Below are positions 24,997-33,526 of a stretch of DNA of 64,000 nucleotides, piece by piece. The notes under the pieces are model-generated. The model did no database searches and was not told the DNA's origin. It saw nothing but the letters and a program-made list of their open reading frames with translations. The DNA is taken from NCBI GenBank assembly GCA_964577365.1, contig CAZNYP010000001.1:45833-109832 (forward strand). Direction: 5' to 3'. The position numbers and the translations under genes are program-made. Origin of the DNA: JAGOVB01 sp964577365 (GTDB taxonomy: Bacteria; Patescibacteriota; Minisyncoccia; Phycocordibacterales; PALSA-1337). Each line of letters starts with the position of its first letter. Position 1 is the first letter of the stretch.

Positions 24997-25113
24997 TTAG
25001 CCCTGGCGCTGCTTGTGGCGAGGATTACCTTTGCACACTACATAGACGTAGCCCTTTCGGCGCACTACGCTGCATTTTTCACATATTTTTTTGACTGAAG
25101 CTCTCACTTTCAT
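24997..25113 (-). CDS. rpmJ: Ribosomal protein bL36
   Basis: A 38-aa zinc-ribbon protein of the large subunit. MKVRASVKKICEKC, then VVCKGNPRHKQRQG: Cys11, Cys14, Cys27 and His33 form the zinc site typical of C+ type bL36. It sits between infA and rpsM, the standard infA-rpmJ-rpsM-rpsK order. Confidence 0.97.
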   Translation of the reverse strand: MKVRASVKKICEKCSVVRRKGYVYVVCKGNPRHKQRQG

Positions 25114-25128
25114 TATATGAAATATATT

Positions 25129-25356
25129 TTATAGTCTCTTGGTAATACGAGCTCGGCCGCCATAAGGGTCAAGTTCTAGTTCTACTTTGTCTCCGATCAA
25201 TACTCTGATGCGATGCATTCTCATCTTACCCGCTAGATAGGCGAGTACGACGGTATCACTACCGTCGAGTGTGACTCGAAACAAAGTGTCTGGTAACGCT
25301 TCCGTTACCACTCCAGTTGTTTTAGTCGCACTTTTGCTTTGATTTAATGCATCCAT
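25129..25356 (-). CDS. infA: Translation initiation factor IF-1
   Basis: A 75-aa OB-fold factor that occupies the ribosomal A site during initiation. The core reads GVVTEALPDTLFRVTL and GKMRMHRIRVLIGDKVELE, ending PYGGRARITKR. The N-terminus is about 8 residues longer than usual (MDALNQSK). It heads the infA-rpmJ-rpsM-rpsK-rpsD operon, with a promoter at 25378-25406 and a leader of about 20 nt. Confidence 0.95.
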   Translation of the reverse strand: MDALNQSKSATKTTGVVTEALPDTLFRVTLDGSDTVVLAYLAGKMRMHRIRVLIGDKVELELDPYGGRARITKRL

Positions 25357-25377
25357 TCGTAAAATGCGCGTCTCGAT

Positions 25378-25406
25378 ATACTAGCAGACTTGTTATTTTT
25401 CTGCAA
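25378..25406 (-). promoter_or_regulatory. infA ribosomal-operon promoter
   Basis: TTGCAG (25401-25406), 17-bp spacer, TAGTAT (25378-25383) on the minus strand; the -35 lies in the last codons of the upstream gene. Start codon 21 nt beyond the -10. Confidence 0.6.
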
Positions 25407-26676
25407 GTACCTCTACCGTGACCCTATTCGGTGAGCTTGGGAACGACTTTTTCCAGAACGGTGAGACCCGGACACTAGCCTTTGCGATACTGTCGTATTT
25501 CTGAAGGATGGTGTTTATGTCCTCTACTGCTACCCCCACTACCGACTCCTTTACCTGCTCTACTGGGATATCTCCCACGAGGACGATACTCCCTGCTGCA
25601 TTTATAGTGATTGGGCCGGTCATGCCGTACTTTATAGGTGCTTTTGGGGCCATGGTGATGCTAGAGAGCCCTTTTGCAGTAAATGAGTCTGTACCTAGCT
25701 TTTTCACTTCTCCCGCACCGAGGGTCTTTATGAGGCTATTGGTATCAAAGACATAGGCCATAGCTGTAGCTTTTATAGAAATCTGGCTCTGGTTGGTACC
25801 TTTTGATACCTGTGGGAGCTCTTCGATTGCCATAGCGATGAGACTTTCATATGAGGTAGAGTTCGGATCCACCTGGGACTTTAACTTTGCGCGAACCTGA
25901 TCGGTAGCAGCTGCGGTGAGGCGATCCTTTGTCTCTTTGTAGATTTTCTCGTCGATTACGTTGCGATTTCCTGAAAATCCTCCGGTGAGGTCAGTCTCGA
26001 GCTCGGCATGGAACTGGTCGAACTTTTTGCTGCCCTTAAAGCCTGGGATAGTGAGATTCCCCGCAAGTGCTTTGCTCAGATTTGACTCTACCCCTGCTTC
26101 ATCTGCCTGGACGGCTACTGAGACACGCTTGCCGGCTGGGACGATCACTCCTTTTTGGAGGCGATATATCTTTCCACTCGCACTTTGGAGGCGAGTGTTT
26201 ATGACGAGTTCCTGGTTGTCTGGAGCGGTACTCACGATAAATACACTTCCTTTTGCTTTGCTTTGATAAAAAGTGCCAGGAGATGCGGTCACTACCTCCA
26301 TAGTAGTCTCACTCGCGGTAATAGTGCTGTACTTGAGACCATCACCATTTGGTGTGGCGGTAAAGTTTACATTGATGCTCGTATTGAGACTCTTTGGCTC
26401 TATAGTGAGTGTTCCCTTTGAATATACGAGAGAGATGGCACCAGCAATAACAACAATAGATATGAGGACCACAGCCACCATCACGATTTTGGTAAAGGTG
26501 CTGCTGCCTTTTGGCTCTTCGTAGTCACGAGGCACACGAGTACGTCGAGGGGCGACATACTCCTCTACTACTTTTTCATCTTCTTCGATCTGTTTGCGAC
26601 TGATCGGGATACGACGAATGGTCCGAGAGGTGCTCGGCAATACGACGTCGTCCATTTTGTAGTCTTTTTCCTTCAT
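25393..26676 (-). CDS. Single-span membrane protein with baseplate-J-like region
   Basis: A 427-aa protein. A basic, Arg-rich cytoplasmic N-terminus of about 65 residues precedes one membrane helix (about 66-88, VMVAVVLISIVVIAGAISLV). A large extracytoplasmic part follows. Its centre (GKIYRLQKGVIVPAGKRVSV, then ADEAGVESNL) resembles the Baseplate_J/gp47 family, common as membrane-anchored proteins in Parcubacteria. Function is unknown; a cell-envelope scaffold is plausible. It is immediately downstream of a PilM/FtsA-like gene and may work with it. A TATAAT (26694-26699) lies 17 nt before the ATG. Confidence 0.65.
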   Translation of the reverse strand: MKEKDYKMDDVVLPSTSRTIRRIPISRKQIEEDEKVVEEYVAPRRTRVPRDYEEPKGSSTFTKIVMVAVVLISIVVIAGAISLVYSKGTLTIEPKSLNTSINVNFTATPNGDGLKYSTITASETTMEVVTASPGTFYQSKAKGSVFIVSTAPDNQELVINTRLQSASGKIYRLQKGVIVPAGKRVSVAVQADEAGVESNLSKALAGNLTIPGFKGSKKFDQFHAELETDLTGGFSGNRNVIDEKIYKETKDRLTAAATDQVRAKLKSQVDPNSTSYESLIAMAIEELPQVSKGTNQSQISIKATAMAYVFDTNSLIKTLGAGEVKKLGTDSFTAKGLSSITMAPKAPIKYGMTGPITINAAGSIVLVGDIPVEQVKESVVGVAVEDINTILQKYDSIAKASVRVSPFWKKSFPSSPNRVTVEVLAEK

Positions 26677-26704
26677 GTGCTGTATATCAAAGAATTATAT
26701 CATA

Positions 26705-27760
26705 TCAATCTCGAAACTCCACCAAATCGATACCGGTCATATAGAGCTCGGTGATCTCCTCTGGGAGACGTGAGATCTTGCTATGCCTGTTTTGATCGGC
26801 GAGCGTCTGCTCGAATAGTTTTGTCTGTTTTGAGCTGTGGACAATGATGTGGAGTGGGAGCTCTTCGATGCGATCATACTGAAATATGAGCTTGAGTATA
26901 TCGTCATACCAGGCGAGGAGCTCTTCGCGTACTACCGGCTCGAACTTTTTATGCTCTGCGGTCGAGAGATCACCTTTTTCATACAGACTTACCTTTGACG
27001 CAGCGAGGTCAAAGGTCATACCGATCTTTTCTGCGAGTGCTCTATAAAACGAGTATACTCCGTAGTTTAGAGAAGAAAAATAAAGTGGGATACCTCCTAC
27101 AAAGATCGTAATGTCGGTACATTCACCGTGCACATGGACGAAGATACCGTTTTCAAACTCTGGTCGGATATATCGCATACTGATAAAAGACAGGAGCGAT
27201 GCAGAGTGAAACGAAGACTTTGTAGAATGAAAATGTTTTTCCACAGTTTCGGTCACCTTTTTTATAATATGCTTTGAAACGACACTCACCGAGTTCGCTA
27301 TCGAGAGGGTCATGGCTGGGCTCGGCTTTTTGCTCTTTATCGGAAAGCCATTTACCTTTACTTCAAATATTTTCTGCTCGATGAGATCTACGTCAAATGG
27401 AAATAGCTTGCGCAGTGCAGTGCGCTCATCTGCAATGATGCCGTCGAGGAGCCGTTTATCCACAGTGACGGGTTTTTGATACTGAAAATTGGCTATTTTT
27501 GTCTTTGACAAAATCCACGGAGAAGAAAAAACGATGTGGACCTTGGTCAGACGTTTTGCCCGAGGCTCGAGGGCCTTTAGTACATTTGAAAGTGAGCGAA
27601 GCATGGCATGCTCGACATGACTGCCGACACGCCCGTGCCGAGGAGAAATATGGTCAGTCGCAGTACAAAGCATGTCGGCCTTTTTACTGCCGGCGTACTC
27701 GACAAGCGATGCACAGACCGCTGCACTTTCGATAACTATGACGAGGAATTGTCCTTTCAC
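26705..27760 (-). CDS. PilM/FtsA-like actin-fold protein
   Basis: A 351-aa cytoplasmic protein resembling the PilM/FtsA group of actin-like ATPases, which link membrane machines such as type IV pili to the cytoplasm. The N-terminal strand (LVIVIESAAVCASLVEY) and the second phosphate-region strand (IFVHVHGECTDITIFVGG) fit the fold, although the nucleotide-binding residues are not textbook. The start is GTG at 27760, supported by TATAAT (27767-27772) ending 6 nt before it. The next gene (membrane-anchored, 427 aa) could be its membrane partner. Assignment is by fold pattern only. Confidence 0.55.
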   Translation of the reverse strand: MKGQFLVIVIESAAVCASLVEYAGSKKADMLCTATDHISPRHGRVGSHVEHAMLRSLSNVLKALEPRAKRLTKVHIVFSSPWILSKTKIANFQYQKPVTVDKRLLDGIIADERTALRKLFPFDVDLIEQKIFEVKVNGFPIKSKKPSPAMTLSIANSVSVVSKHIIKKVTETVEKHFHSTKSSFHSASLLSFISMRYIRPEFENGIFVHVHGECTDITIFVGGIPLYFSSLNYGVYSFYRALAEKIGMTFDLAASKVSLYEKGDLSTAEHKKFEPVVREELLAWYDDILKLIFQYDRIEELPLHIIVHSSKQTKLFEQTLADQNRHSKISRLPEEITELYMTGIDLVEFRD

Positions 27761-27772
27761 TCACATATTATA

Positions 27773-29569
27773 TCACGACAAAACTGCTTTGATGCGACGG
27801 ACACCTGCGGATACCGCTTCTTCTTTTGCGATTTTAAATGTACCGAGCTCATTCGTATTCTTTACGTGAGGACCACCACAGAATTCGATAGAATCGCCAA
27901 TAAAATACACACTCACCTGATCAGGATATTTTTCATTGAAGAAATGTAGTGCGCCTGCTTTTATTGCCTCGTCTTTTGGCATGATTTTGTTTTCCACAGT
28001 GATCGCTGCTTTGATTTTTTCATTGACGATATCCTCGACTTTCTTTTTTTCTTCATCAGTCATCTTTGTCGGGTGTACAAAGTCAAAACGAAGACGCTCT
28101 GGAGTGATGTTACTTCCCTTTTGTTCGACATGGGGACCGAGGACCTGACGAAGTGCATAGTGGAGAAGGTGTGTAGCGGTATGATATCGCACTGACTGTT
28201 CACTCGTATCGGCGAGGCCTCCTTTGAACTTTTGTTCGGAGCCAAGACGTGAAAGTTTCTGATGCTCTAGAAAAGCCTGGCCGAGCTCTGCCTCATCTAC
28301 CTTAAACCCGAGTTCTTTTGCAACATCGACACTGAGGTCAGCCGGCGCACCGTATGTCTGAAAATTTTGATAGATATATAGGCCAGATGTAGTTCCATCC
28401 TCCTTTATAATTGGAAATTCCTTGATTCGTTTTATGAGTCCGCTTTTTGTTGCTTCCAAGTCAACTTTGTACATTTCAATTCTATTTAGCGGCTTTTCAA
28501 ACTGAACTTCTTCTTCAGAAATAGTTTTTATAATATGATCAGATTGTCTGAGGAGCTCTGGATATGCTTCACCATAATTTTTAATGATAATACTCACTAG
28601 TTCGTTCCAAAAACCTTTTGGAAGCATGAGCGTGTGAGCACGTCGCAGTAGACGTCTGATCAATCGACGCAACACATATCCCTGATCGACATTTGAAGGT
28701 GTTACCCCGTCCGCAATCATAAACACTGAGGTGCGGATGTGATCAGCGATAATTCGAACGGATCGGAGATCGTCTTTTTTGGTATTTTTCTTAATGCTTT
28801 CCATGATTGGGACGAAGAGGTCCGTATCATATATATTGTCCTTCCCTTGTATGACCATCGCGACACGTTCGAGACCTGAGCCGGTATCGATATTCTTTGA
28901 AGCGAGTTTGCCGATGACTTTTCCATCTTTCTTTTCATACTCCATAAACACATCGTTCCAGATCTCGACCACATCACGTCGTTCATCAGCAGCGAGATAT
29001 TCATCATGTGTCATATCACCGAGACCCTGTGGAGTCACGTCATAAAACATCTCACTATCAGGTCCGCATGGGCCATTGTCCCCTGCTGCCCACCAGTTGT
29101 TTTTTGCAGGCAAAAAGTAAATGCGGTTTTCAGGAACTCCGACAGATTTCCAGATCTCTACCGCTTCTAGATCGCGAGGTGCATTTTCGTCCCCAGCAAA
29201 CACAGTTATATAGAGGCGCTTTGGATCGAGACCGAACTCTTTTGTGAGGAGCTCGTAGCTCCATTCGATTGCCTCTTTTTTAAAATAATCTCCAAGTGAC
29301 CAGTTCCCGAGCATTTCAAAAAACGTCGCATGAGTATTGTCCCCAATATCATCGATATCTACAGTGCGTACACATTTTTGAGCATTTGCGAGGCGCTTCC
29401 CGAGTGGATGCGGCTGTCCGAGGAGGTATGGCACGAGTGGCTGCATACCAGCAGTATTAAAGAGTACTGAAGGGTCGTTTTGTGGTACGAGCGAAGCCGA
29501 CGGGATGATGGCATGTCCCTTTTTTTCAAAAAATGTTAGAAATTTCGCACGGATTTCCTGGGATGTCAT
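27773..29569 (-). CDS. alaS: Alanyl-tRNA synthetase, short form
   Basis: A 598-aa enzyme charging tRNA-Ala; a usual bacterial AlaRS is about 875 aa. The catalytic domain has NTAGMQPLVPYLLG and DIDDIGDNTHATFFEMLGNWS (in parts). The editing domain has the zinc motifs HTATHLLH and CGGPHV near the C-terminus. The protein stops at once after editing, so the C-Ala/DHHA1 dimerisation domain is absent. ATG 29569 is preferred to 29590 because TAAAGT (29577-29582) ends 7 nt before it. A tRNA-Ala(TGC) gene with the G3-U70 identity pair lies at 50692-50764. Confidence 0.95.
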   Translation of the reverse strand: MTSQEIRAKFLTFFEKKGHAIIPSASLVPQNDPSVLFNTAGMQPLVPYLLGQPHPLGKRLANAQKCVRTVDIDDIGDNTHATFFEMLGNWSLGDYFKKEAIEWSYELLTKEFGLDPKRLYITVFAGDENAPRDLEAVEIWKSVGVPENRIYFLPAKNNWWAAGDNGPCGPDSEMFYDVTPQGLGDMTHDEYLAADERRDVVEIWNDVFMEYEKKDGKVIGKLASKNIDTGSGLERVAMVIQGKDNIYDTDLFVPIMESIKKNTKKDDLRSVRIIADHIRTSVFMIADGVTPSNVDQGYVLRRLIRRLLRRAHTLMLPKGFWNELVSIIIKNYGEAYPELLRQSDHIIKTISEEEVQFEKPLNRIEMYKVDLEATKSGLIKRIKEFPIIKEDGTTSGLYIYQNFQTYGAPADLSVDVAKELGFKVDEAELGQAFLEHQKLSRLGSEQKFKGGLADTSEQSVRYHTATHLLHYALRQVLGPHVEQKGSNITPERLRFDFVHPTKMTDEEKKKVEDIVNEKIKAAITVENKIMPKDEAIKAGALHFFNEKYPDQVSVYFIGDSIEFCGGPHVKNTNELGTFKIAKEEAVSAGVRRIKAVLS

Positions 29570-29591
29570 AGTAGAGACTTTAGCATACATT

Positions 29592-31340
29592 TTACAAAGA
29601 TTTAAGGTCGCGTATGTCTTTCTCTATTTCAAGTAGACCTGCTCTAAAGAAATCAGGCTTTGTGGTATCGATTCCAATACTTTTAAAAATATTGATCGGA
29701 GTATCTGATCCACCTGCTCTGAGAAATTTTTCTACTTGTTTTATATAACCTGGATCTTTTTCCAAGTTTCTGAGCATGACCTTGCTCGTGAGCAACCCGT
29801 AGGCATATGTATACACATAAAAGTAATACCGTAGATGCGGCCATGACACAAACAAATATCCATCATCCTCGCGGAATTTCATCTTTGGACCGAGGTACGC
29901 GGACATATTTTTGTTGTGTATTCGTGCTATATTTTCTTTTGAAACAAACCCCTCTGTCCGAACAGCCTGGTGTAGCTCTGATTCAAAGTTGTAGCATGCC
30001 ACTTGTCGAAATATTGTAGAGATATTGCGTTGTAATCGGTCAAATAGCGCAATCTTTCGTTCTTTTGCAGTGAGTTGTTTTAGAACATGCTCGAAGACAA
30101 CATTTTCAAAAAATGTACTCGCTGTCTCTGCGGTGGTAAGTGAATAATCGAAGTTCAAAACTGATTGTGTTCTTGAGAAATGTGAGTGAAATGCATGCCC
30201 CATCTCATGTCCAAATGTCTGCAGTGAAGTAAAATTATTGACATGATTGAGTAGGACATATGTCTCTGAACCATACATACTAGAGCAATACGCACCGCCA
30301 CGCTTCCCTTTTCGTGGATATACATCCACCTGTCCTCTTTTTACAAATGAATCAACGAGATCGACATATACCTGGCCAAGAGGCCTAAAGGCATCTTTCA
30401 AAATATCAACCGATTCTTCGAAAGAAAAACTTTTGTTCAGCGTGCCCACACTCGCTTGGCGATCCTCGTATCCCAATTCTGCTAGACCGAGTTCTTTTGC
30501 TAACATGCCATAGTATGTGTGTGATATATCGAAATGATCTGTGACTGTTTTGATGAGGTTGTCGACAGCTTTTCGTGAATCCTGATTCTCGAGCAACATA
30601 GCATCTGATGGGTGTTTTAGATTGCGCAATTCGTCTTCTATCTTTCTAAATGCAAAAATTGCATTTAGCTCTGACTCGGCAAAAGAAGATATGTTTTTTA
30701 GCGTACCTGTGAGTGCTTCTTGCATTTTGCTACGTGATTCTTTGTTTGGTTCTTTCAGTAGACTGTTTGTGATCTCCTCGATGGGTACGGCCCGACCGTT
30801 GTAGGTGACCATCTGCTGACTCAATAATTTAGACTGTCCAGATGTCCATGCATCGTACGCTACACTACGTGTGAGTGACAAGACTTTTTCGATCTCCTCT
30901 GAGAGTTGGAATTCAGCATTTTTGAATATTTCAGACAAAAAATGTTTATATGGTTTTAATGATGGATGTGACAATAATACTTTTTGTTGTTTTTTTGAAA
31001 TAGCGCCGAGAGCAAGGGTAAAGAATTTGATTTTGTTTAGTGCTTTTCGAACTCGTTCCTGCACCTTATTCATTTTTGCTTGCACCGATCCATCTTCGTC
31101 GCGACCGATATGTATCGTATATCTCAAAAAACAAATAGGTTTTTCTGCTGATCCATCGCGGTTTAGGGTCTCAAAATCAACAAGCGCTTTGAGAACATTT
31201 GAGACAGATTTAGAAAAATCAACCTTGCTGTATGTGCGAGAAAAAGCGTCACACATCTTTTCAGTGCGCTTTACATCTTTTTCGATCTGGGGGTCATCAA
31301 TACTCTTGTATAAAAGGGTCAAATCCCATTCGGTTTTCAT
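29592..31340 (-). CDS. pepF: M3-family oligoendopeptidase (PepF type)
   Basis: A 582-aa cytoplasmic zinc peptidase cleaving short peptides. The HExxH motif is seen as FGHEMGHAFHSHFS in the C-terminal half, with the third ligand glutamate in the downstream TAETASTFFENVVFE region. The length matches PepF. It overlaps the end of the ATP-cone nuclease gene by 4 bp (ATGA) and ends 22 bp from the alaS start, so these genes are likely read together. Confidence 0.92.
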   Translation of the reverse strand: MKTEWDLTLLYKSIDDPQIEKDVKRTEKMCDAFSRTYSKVDFSKSVSNVLKALVDFETLNRDGSAEKPICFLRYTIHIGRDEDGSVQAKMNKVQERVRKALNKIKFFTLALGAISKKQQKVLLSHPSLKPYKHFLSEIFKNAEFQLSEEIEKVLSLTRSVAYDAWTSGQSKLLSQQMVTYNGRAVPIEEITNSLLKEPNKESRSKMQEALTGTLKNISSFAESELNAIFAFRKIEDELRNLKHPSDAMLLENQDSRKAVDNLIKTVTDHFDISHTYYGMLAKELGLAELGYEDRQASVGTLNKSFSFEESVDILKDAFRPLGQVYVDLVDSFVKRGQVDVYPRKGKRGGAYCSSMYGSETYVLLNHVNNFTSLQTFGHEMGHAFHSHFSRTQSVLNFDYSLTTAETASTFFENVVFEHVLKQLTAKERKIALFDRLQRNISTIFRQVACYNFESELHQAVRTEGFVSKENIARIHNKNMSAYLGPKMKFREDDGYLFVSWPHLRYYFYVYTYAYGLLTSKVMLRNLEKDPGYIKQVEKFLRAGGSDTPINIFKSIGIDTTKPDFFRAGLLEIEKDIRDLKSL

Positions 31341-32164
31341 AGCGTATCGATTTCTTTTAGTACGTGAGCGATGTCTTCGGTCGACATGCCCTGTTCTTTT
31401 AATAAATGTTGGTTGTCTTTGATATCCTCACACAAAATGATTCCCTTCGCAAGCAAATGCTTTTTCTGAGTGGCACTGAGGCTCGTGAGTGCGGTGAATG
31501 GGTGAAGCCCTGATTTTTCGATCATATCCTGGAGATTGTTCTGTGCAGGATAGTTCCATCCAACGAGACGTAGGCCTTTGCATTCTGCATAGTGGATGGC
31601 CTGATCAGTGAACTTTGTGTTGGTGACGAGCCAACTATCGGTGATCTTTCGTTTCTTTCCACCATAGTCATACATGTTTTCTTTGAGATCATCAAAACGA
31701 GCTTTTATATACAGTGCTACTTTTATATCGGATTTGAAACCAAATTCGTTGTGGAATTTTGCTTCGATCATGACGAGTTCATCACCCTTCCACGCGATCA
31801 CATCCATCTCGTGAGGGACACAACCACCATAGACGACTTGGTCAGTGAGTGTCTCGTAGCCCTGAGTTCTCAAAATGGCAGCAATAAATTTTTCAAATGG
31901 AAAACCGTTCGGACCGAGCTCGGAGAGGGCGCGGCGGAGTGAATATTTTGACGCTACCTTGTTTTTTGATTCACGGAGATGTGAAAAAGCGAGGTGATAT
32001 ATCTGACCCGTCGTCATCCCATCGTGTATTTCTTTTTTTATCTTTTCAGTGATCTTTGCGATGACTGCAGGCTCGGTACCGACGTGCTCGAGGGATTCGA
32101 CTAGTTTTGATTCATTAAAGGGTTCGAGCGTCCCGTCAGCTTTCTTTATGTATATGGTAGACAT
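31337..32164 (-). CDS. ATP-cone plus Mrr-like nuclease protein
   Basis: A 275-aa fusion. Residues 1 to about 85 form an ATP-cone, the nucleotide-sensing module of ribonucleotide reductases (IYIKKADGTLEPFNESKL). Residues about 95-210 form a PD-(D/E)xK restriction-endonuclease-like domain: EMDVIAWKGDELVMIEAKFH shows the Asp and the EAK catalytic pair. The C-terminal 65 residues look like helix-hairpin-helix segments (LLAKGIILCEDI). It could be a nucleotide-gated DNA nuclease in repair or defence; no methylase is adjacent. TATAAT (32171-32176) ends 6 nt before ATG 32164, so the longer frame to 32194 is rejected. Confidence 0.8.
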   Translation of the reverse strand: MSTIYIKKADGTLEPFNESKLVESLEHVGTEPAVIAKITEKIKKEIHDGMTTGQIYHLAFSHLRESKNKVASKYSLRRALSELGPNGFPFEKFIAAILRTQGYETLTDQVVYGGCVPHEMDVIAWKGDELVMIEAKFHNEFGFKSDIKVALYIKARFDDLKENMYDYGGKKRKITDSWLVTNTKFTDQAIHYAECKGLRLVGWNYPAQNNLQDMIEKSGLHPFTALTSLSATQKKHLLAKGIILCEDIKDNQHLLKEQGMSTEDIAHVLKEIDTL

Positions 32165-32184
32165 GCGACCATTATAGCAAAAGC

Positions 32185-32210
32185 AAAAGGTCACCGCAGG
32201 GTGACCTTTT
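32185..32210 (-). terminator. Terminator of the small basic accessory gene
   Basis: AAAAGGTCACC (32185-32195), 4-nt loop, GGTGACCTTTT (32200-32210): a perfect 11-bp stem. The minus strand continues GCTTTTGC. It lies directly upstream of the TATAAT of the next gene. Confidence 0.85.
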
Positions 32211-32227
32211 CCGAATGGTTGTGTCGA

Positions 32228-32443
32228 TCAGGCGACGGCCCGACCGAACATAAAGGTCTTCCGAGGATAGACCTTGTTGTACACGGTGATACCGTGTGAC
32301 CGGGGAAACACGAGCTCCTTTCTACTGAGGAGCATCCGACGCAGGCGCCGGAGAATCCCACCATGCCGGTGATTCCTTCGGCGGTACTCGACGATCTGAT
32401 AAACCAGGTCTCGATTCTCGAAGAACGGACGTCTTGGGCGCAT
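32228..32443 (-). CDS. Hypothetical small basic accessory protein, about 71 aa
   Basis: A 71-aa, very arginine-rich protein (MRPRRPFFENRDL, YRRRNHRHGGILRRLRRML), possibly nucleic-acid-binding; family not recognised. It ends 18 bp before a strong terminator. The start is uncertain. The ATG at 32443 lies 36 nt beyond the -10 element, while an ATG nearer the promoter (32469, MSRSQLAA) opens a different frame that runs through the terminator. An in-frame ATT start upstream would give an N-terminus with FEYEPFPTGGA. Promoter at 32480-32508. Confidence 0.5.
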   Translation of the reverse strand: MRPRRPFFENRDLVYQIVEYRRRNHRHGGILRRLRRMLLSRKELVFPRSHGITVYNKVYPRKTFMFGRAVA

Positions 32444-32479
32444 TGCGCCGCCAGTTGGGAACGGCTCATATTCAAAAAT

Positions 32480-32508
32480 ACTCTATCTCTACACTACGAT
32501 CTTGTCAA
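32480..32508 (-). promoter_or_regulatory. Promoter of the small basic gene
   Basis: TTGACA (32503-32508), 17-bp spacer, TAGAGT (32480-32485) on the minus strand, overlapping the last codons of mnmA. Confidence 0.55.
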
Positions 32509-33526
32509 TCACCGCCCCTCCCACACATCTATCTCCATCATAAAACACAATAGACTGTCCCGGTGCGACGGTTTGGTTTTCAGAAAAAGTGACCCTGTTC
32601 CCTTTTAACTCACACGAGACAAGTGGCTGACGATACCGCACACGCGCCATATAGGTACCATCCTTTTTTACATTTGAATCAGCGATGACGATCTCCTTTC
32701 CATTTGCTTTTTGTTCTTCGAACGAGACAACGATGTCATTTCCCTTTTTTTCTTTTATAAAATATGGAGGATCATTTGGAGTTTTCTTTGTCACCGTAAA
32801 TCCATGTCGCTGCCCGATCGTGAGATATTCGATGCCGTCATGCGTACCGATCACTTCATCATCGCGTAGTACATTTCCAGGCGTAGGAGTAATATAGTGT
32901 GAAAGAAAATCCTTTATATCGATTTTGCCAATGAAACATAGGCCCTGACTATCTTTTTTCTCGGCCACATAAAGCTTTGCCTTGCGAGCGATCTCACGCA
33001 CCTCTGATTTTAGAAGGTGGCCAATAGGAAACAGTATTTTAGAAAAATCGGAAATAGTCCAGAGGAAATATGTCTGGTCTTTGTTGTGATCTTTTGCCTT
33101 CCACATGTGTCCATCCTTGCTCTGTGCATAGTGTCCAGTCGCGACAAAGTCAGCACCGTGTTCGAGTGCCCATGTGTAAAATCCTCCGTACTTTACGTAT
33201 TTGTTGCACATGACATCAGGGTTTGGAGTGCGACCCTTTTTGTATTCTGCGATCATGTAGTCAACGACCTCTTGTTTGTATTCTTTTTCGAGGTCGAGGG
33301 TGATAAAAGGGATGCCGAGCTGTGCAGCTACGCGCATCGCATCGAGACGATCCTCCTTCCAGTTGCATACGATCCAGTCGGGCTGCCACACTTTTATAAA
33401 TACACCCGTCACGTCGTACCCGGCTTTTTTGAGCAGATATGCAGAGACAGAGCTGTCCACTCCGCCTGACATCCCCACATATACTTTACCCTCTGAGGTA
33501 TTTTGAAATATTGACTTTATGTTCAT
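32489..33526 (-). CDS. mnmA: tRNA-specific 2-thiouridylase
   Basis: A 345-aa enzyme making 2-thiouridine at wobble position 34 of Lys, Glu and Gln tRNAs. The PP-loop is GMSGGVDSS (near residue 18). The catalytic cysteines lie in NPDVMCNKYVKY and QGLCFIGKID. The C-terminal beta-barrel is complete. ATG 33526 (MNIKSIFQ) is chosen; it overlaps the mltG end by 41 bp. The next possible Met is inside the PP-loop. Confidence 0.95.
   Translation of the reverse strand: MNIKSIFQNTSEGKVYVGMSGGVDSSVSAYLLKKAGYDVTGVFIKVWQPDWIVCNWKEDRLDAMRVAAQLGIPFITLDLEKEYKQEVVDYMIAEYKKGRTPNPDVMCNKYVKYGGFYTWALEHGADFVATGHYAQSKDGHMWKAKDHNKDQTYFLWTISDFSKILFPIGHLLKSEVREIARKAKLYVAEKKDSQGLCFIGKIDIKDFLSHYITPTPGNVLRDDEVIGTHDGIEYLTIGQRHGFTVTKKTPNDPPYFIKEKKGNDIVVSFEEQKANGKEIVIADSNVKKDGTYMARVRYRQPLVSCELKGNRVTFSENQTVAPGQSIVFYDGDRCVGGAVIDKIVV

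Noticed and set aside
32191..32475. 94-aa minus-strand frame at the small basic gene
   Set aside because: It runs through the perfect terminator stem and has low-complexity Ser/Cys composition; the 71-aa frame ends before the terminator.
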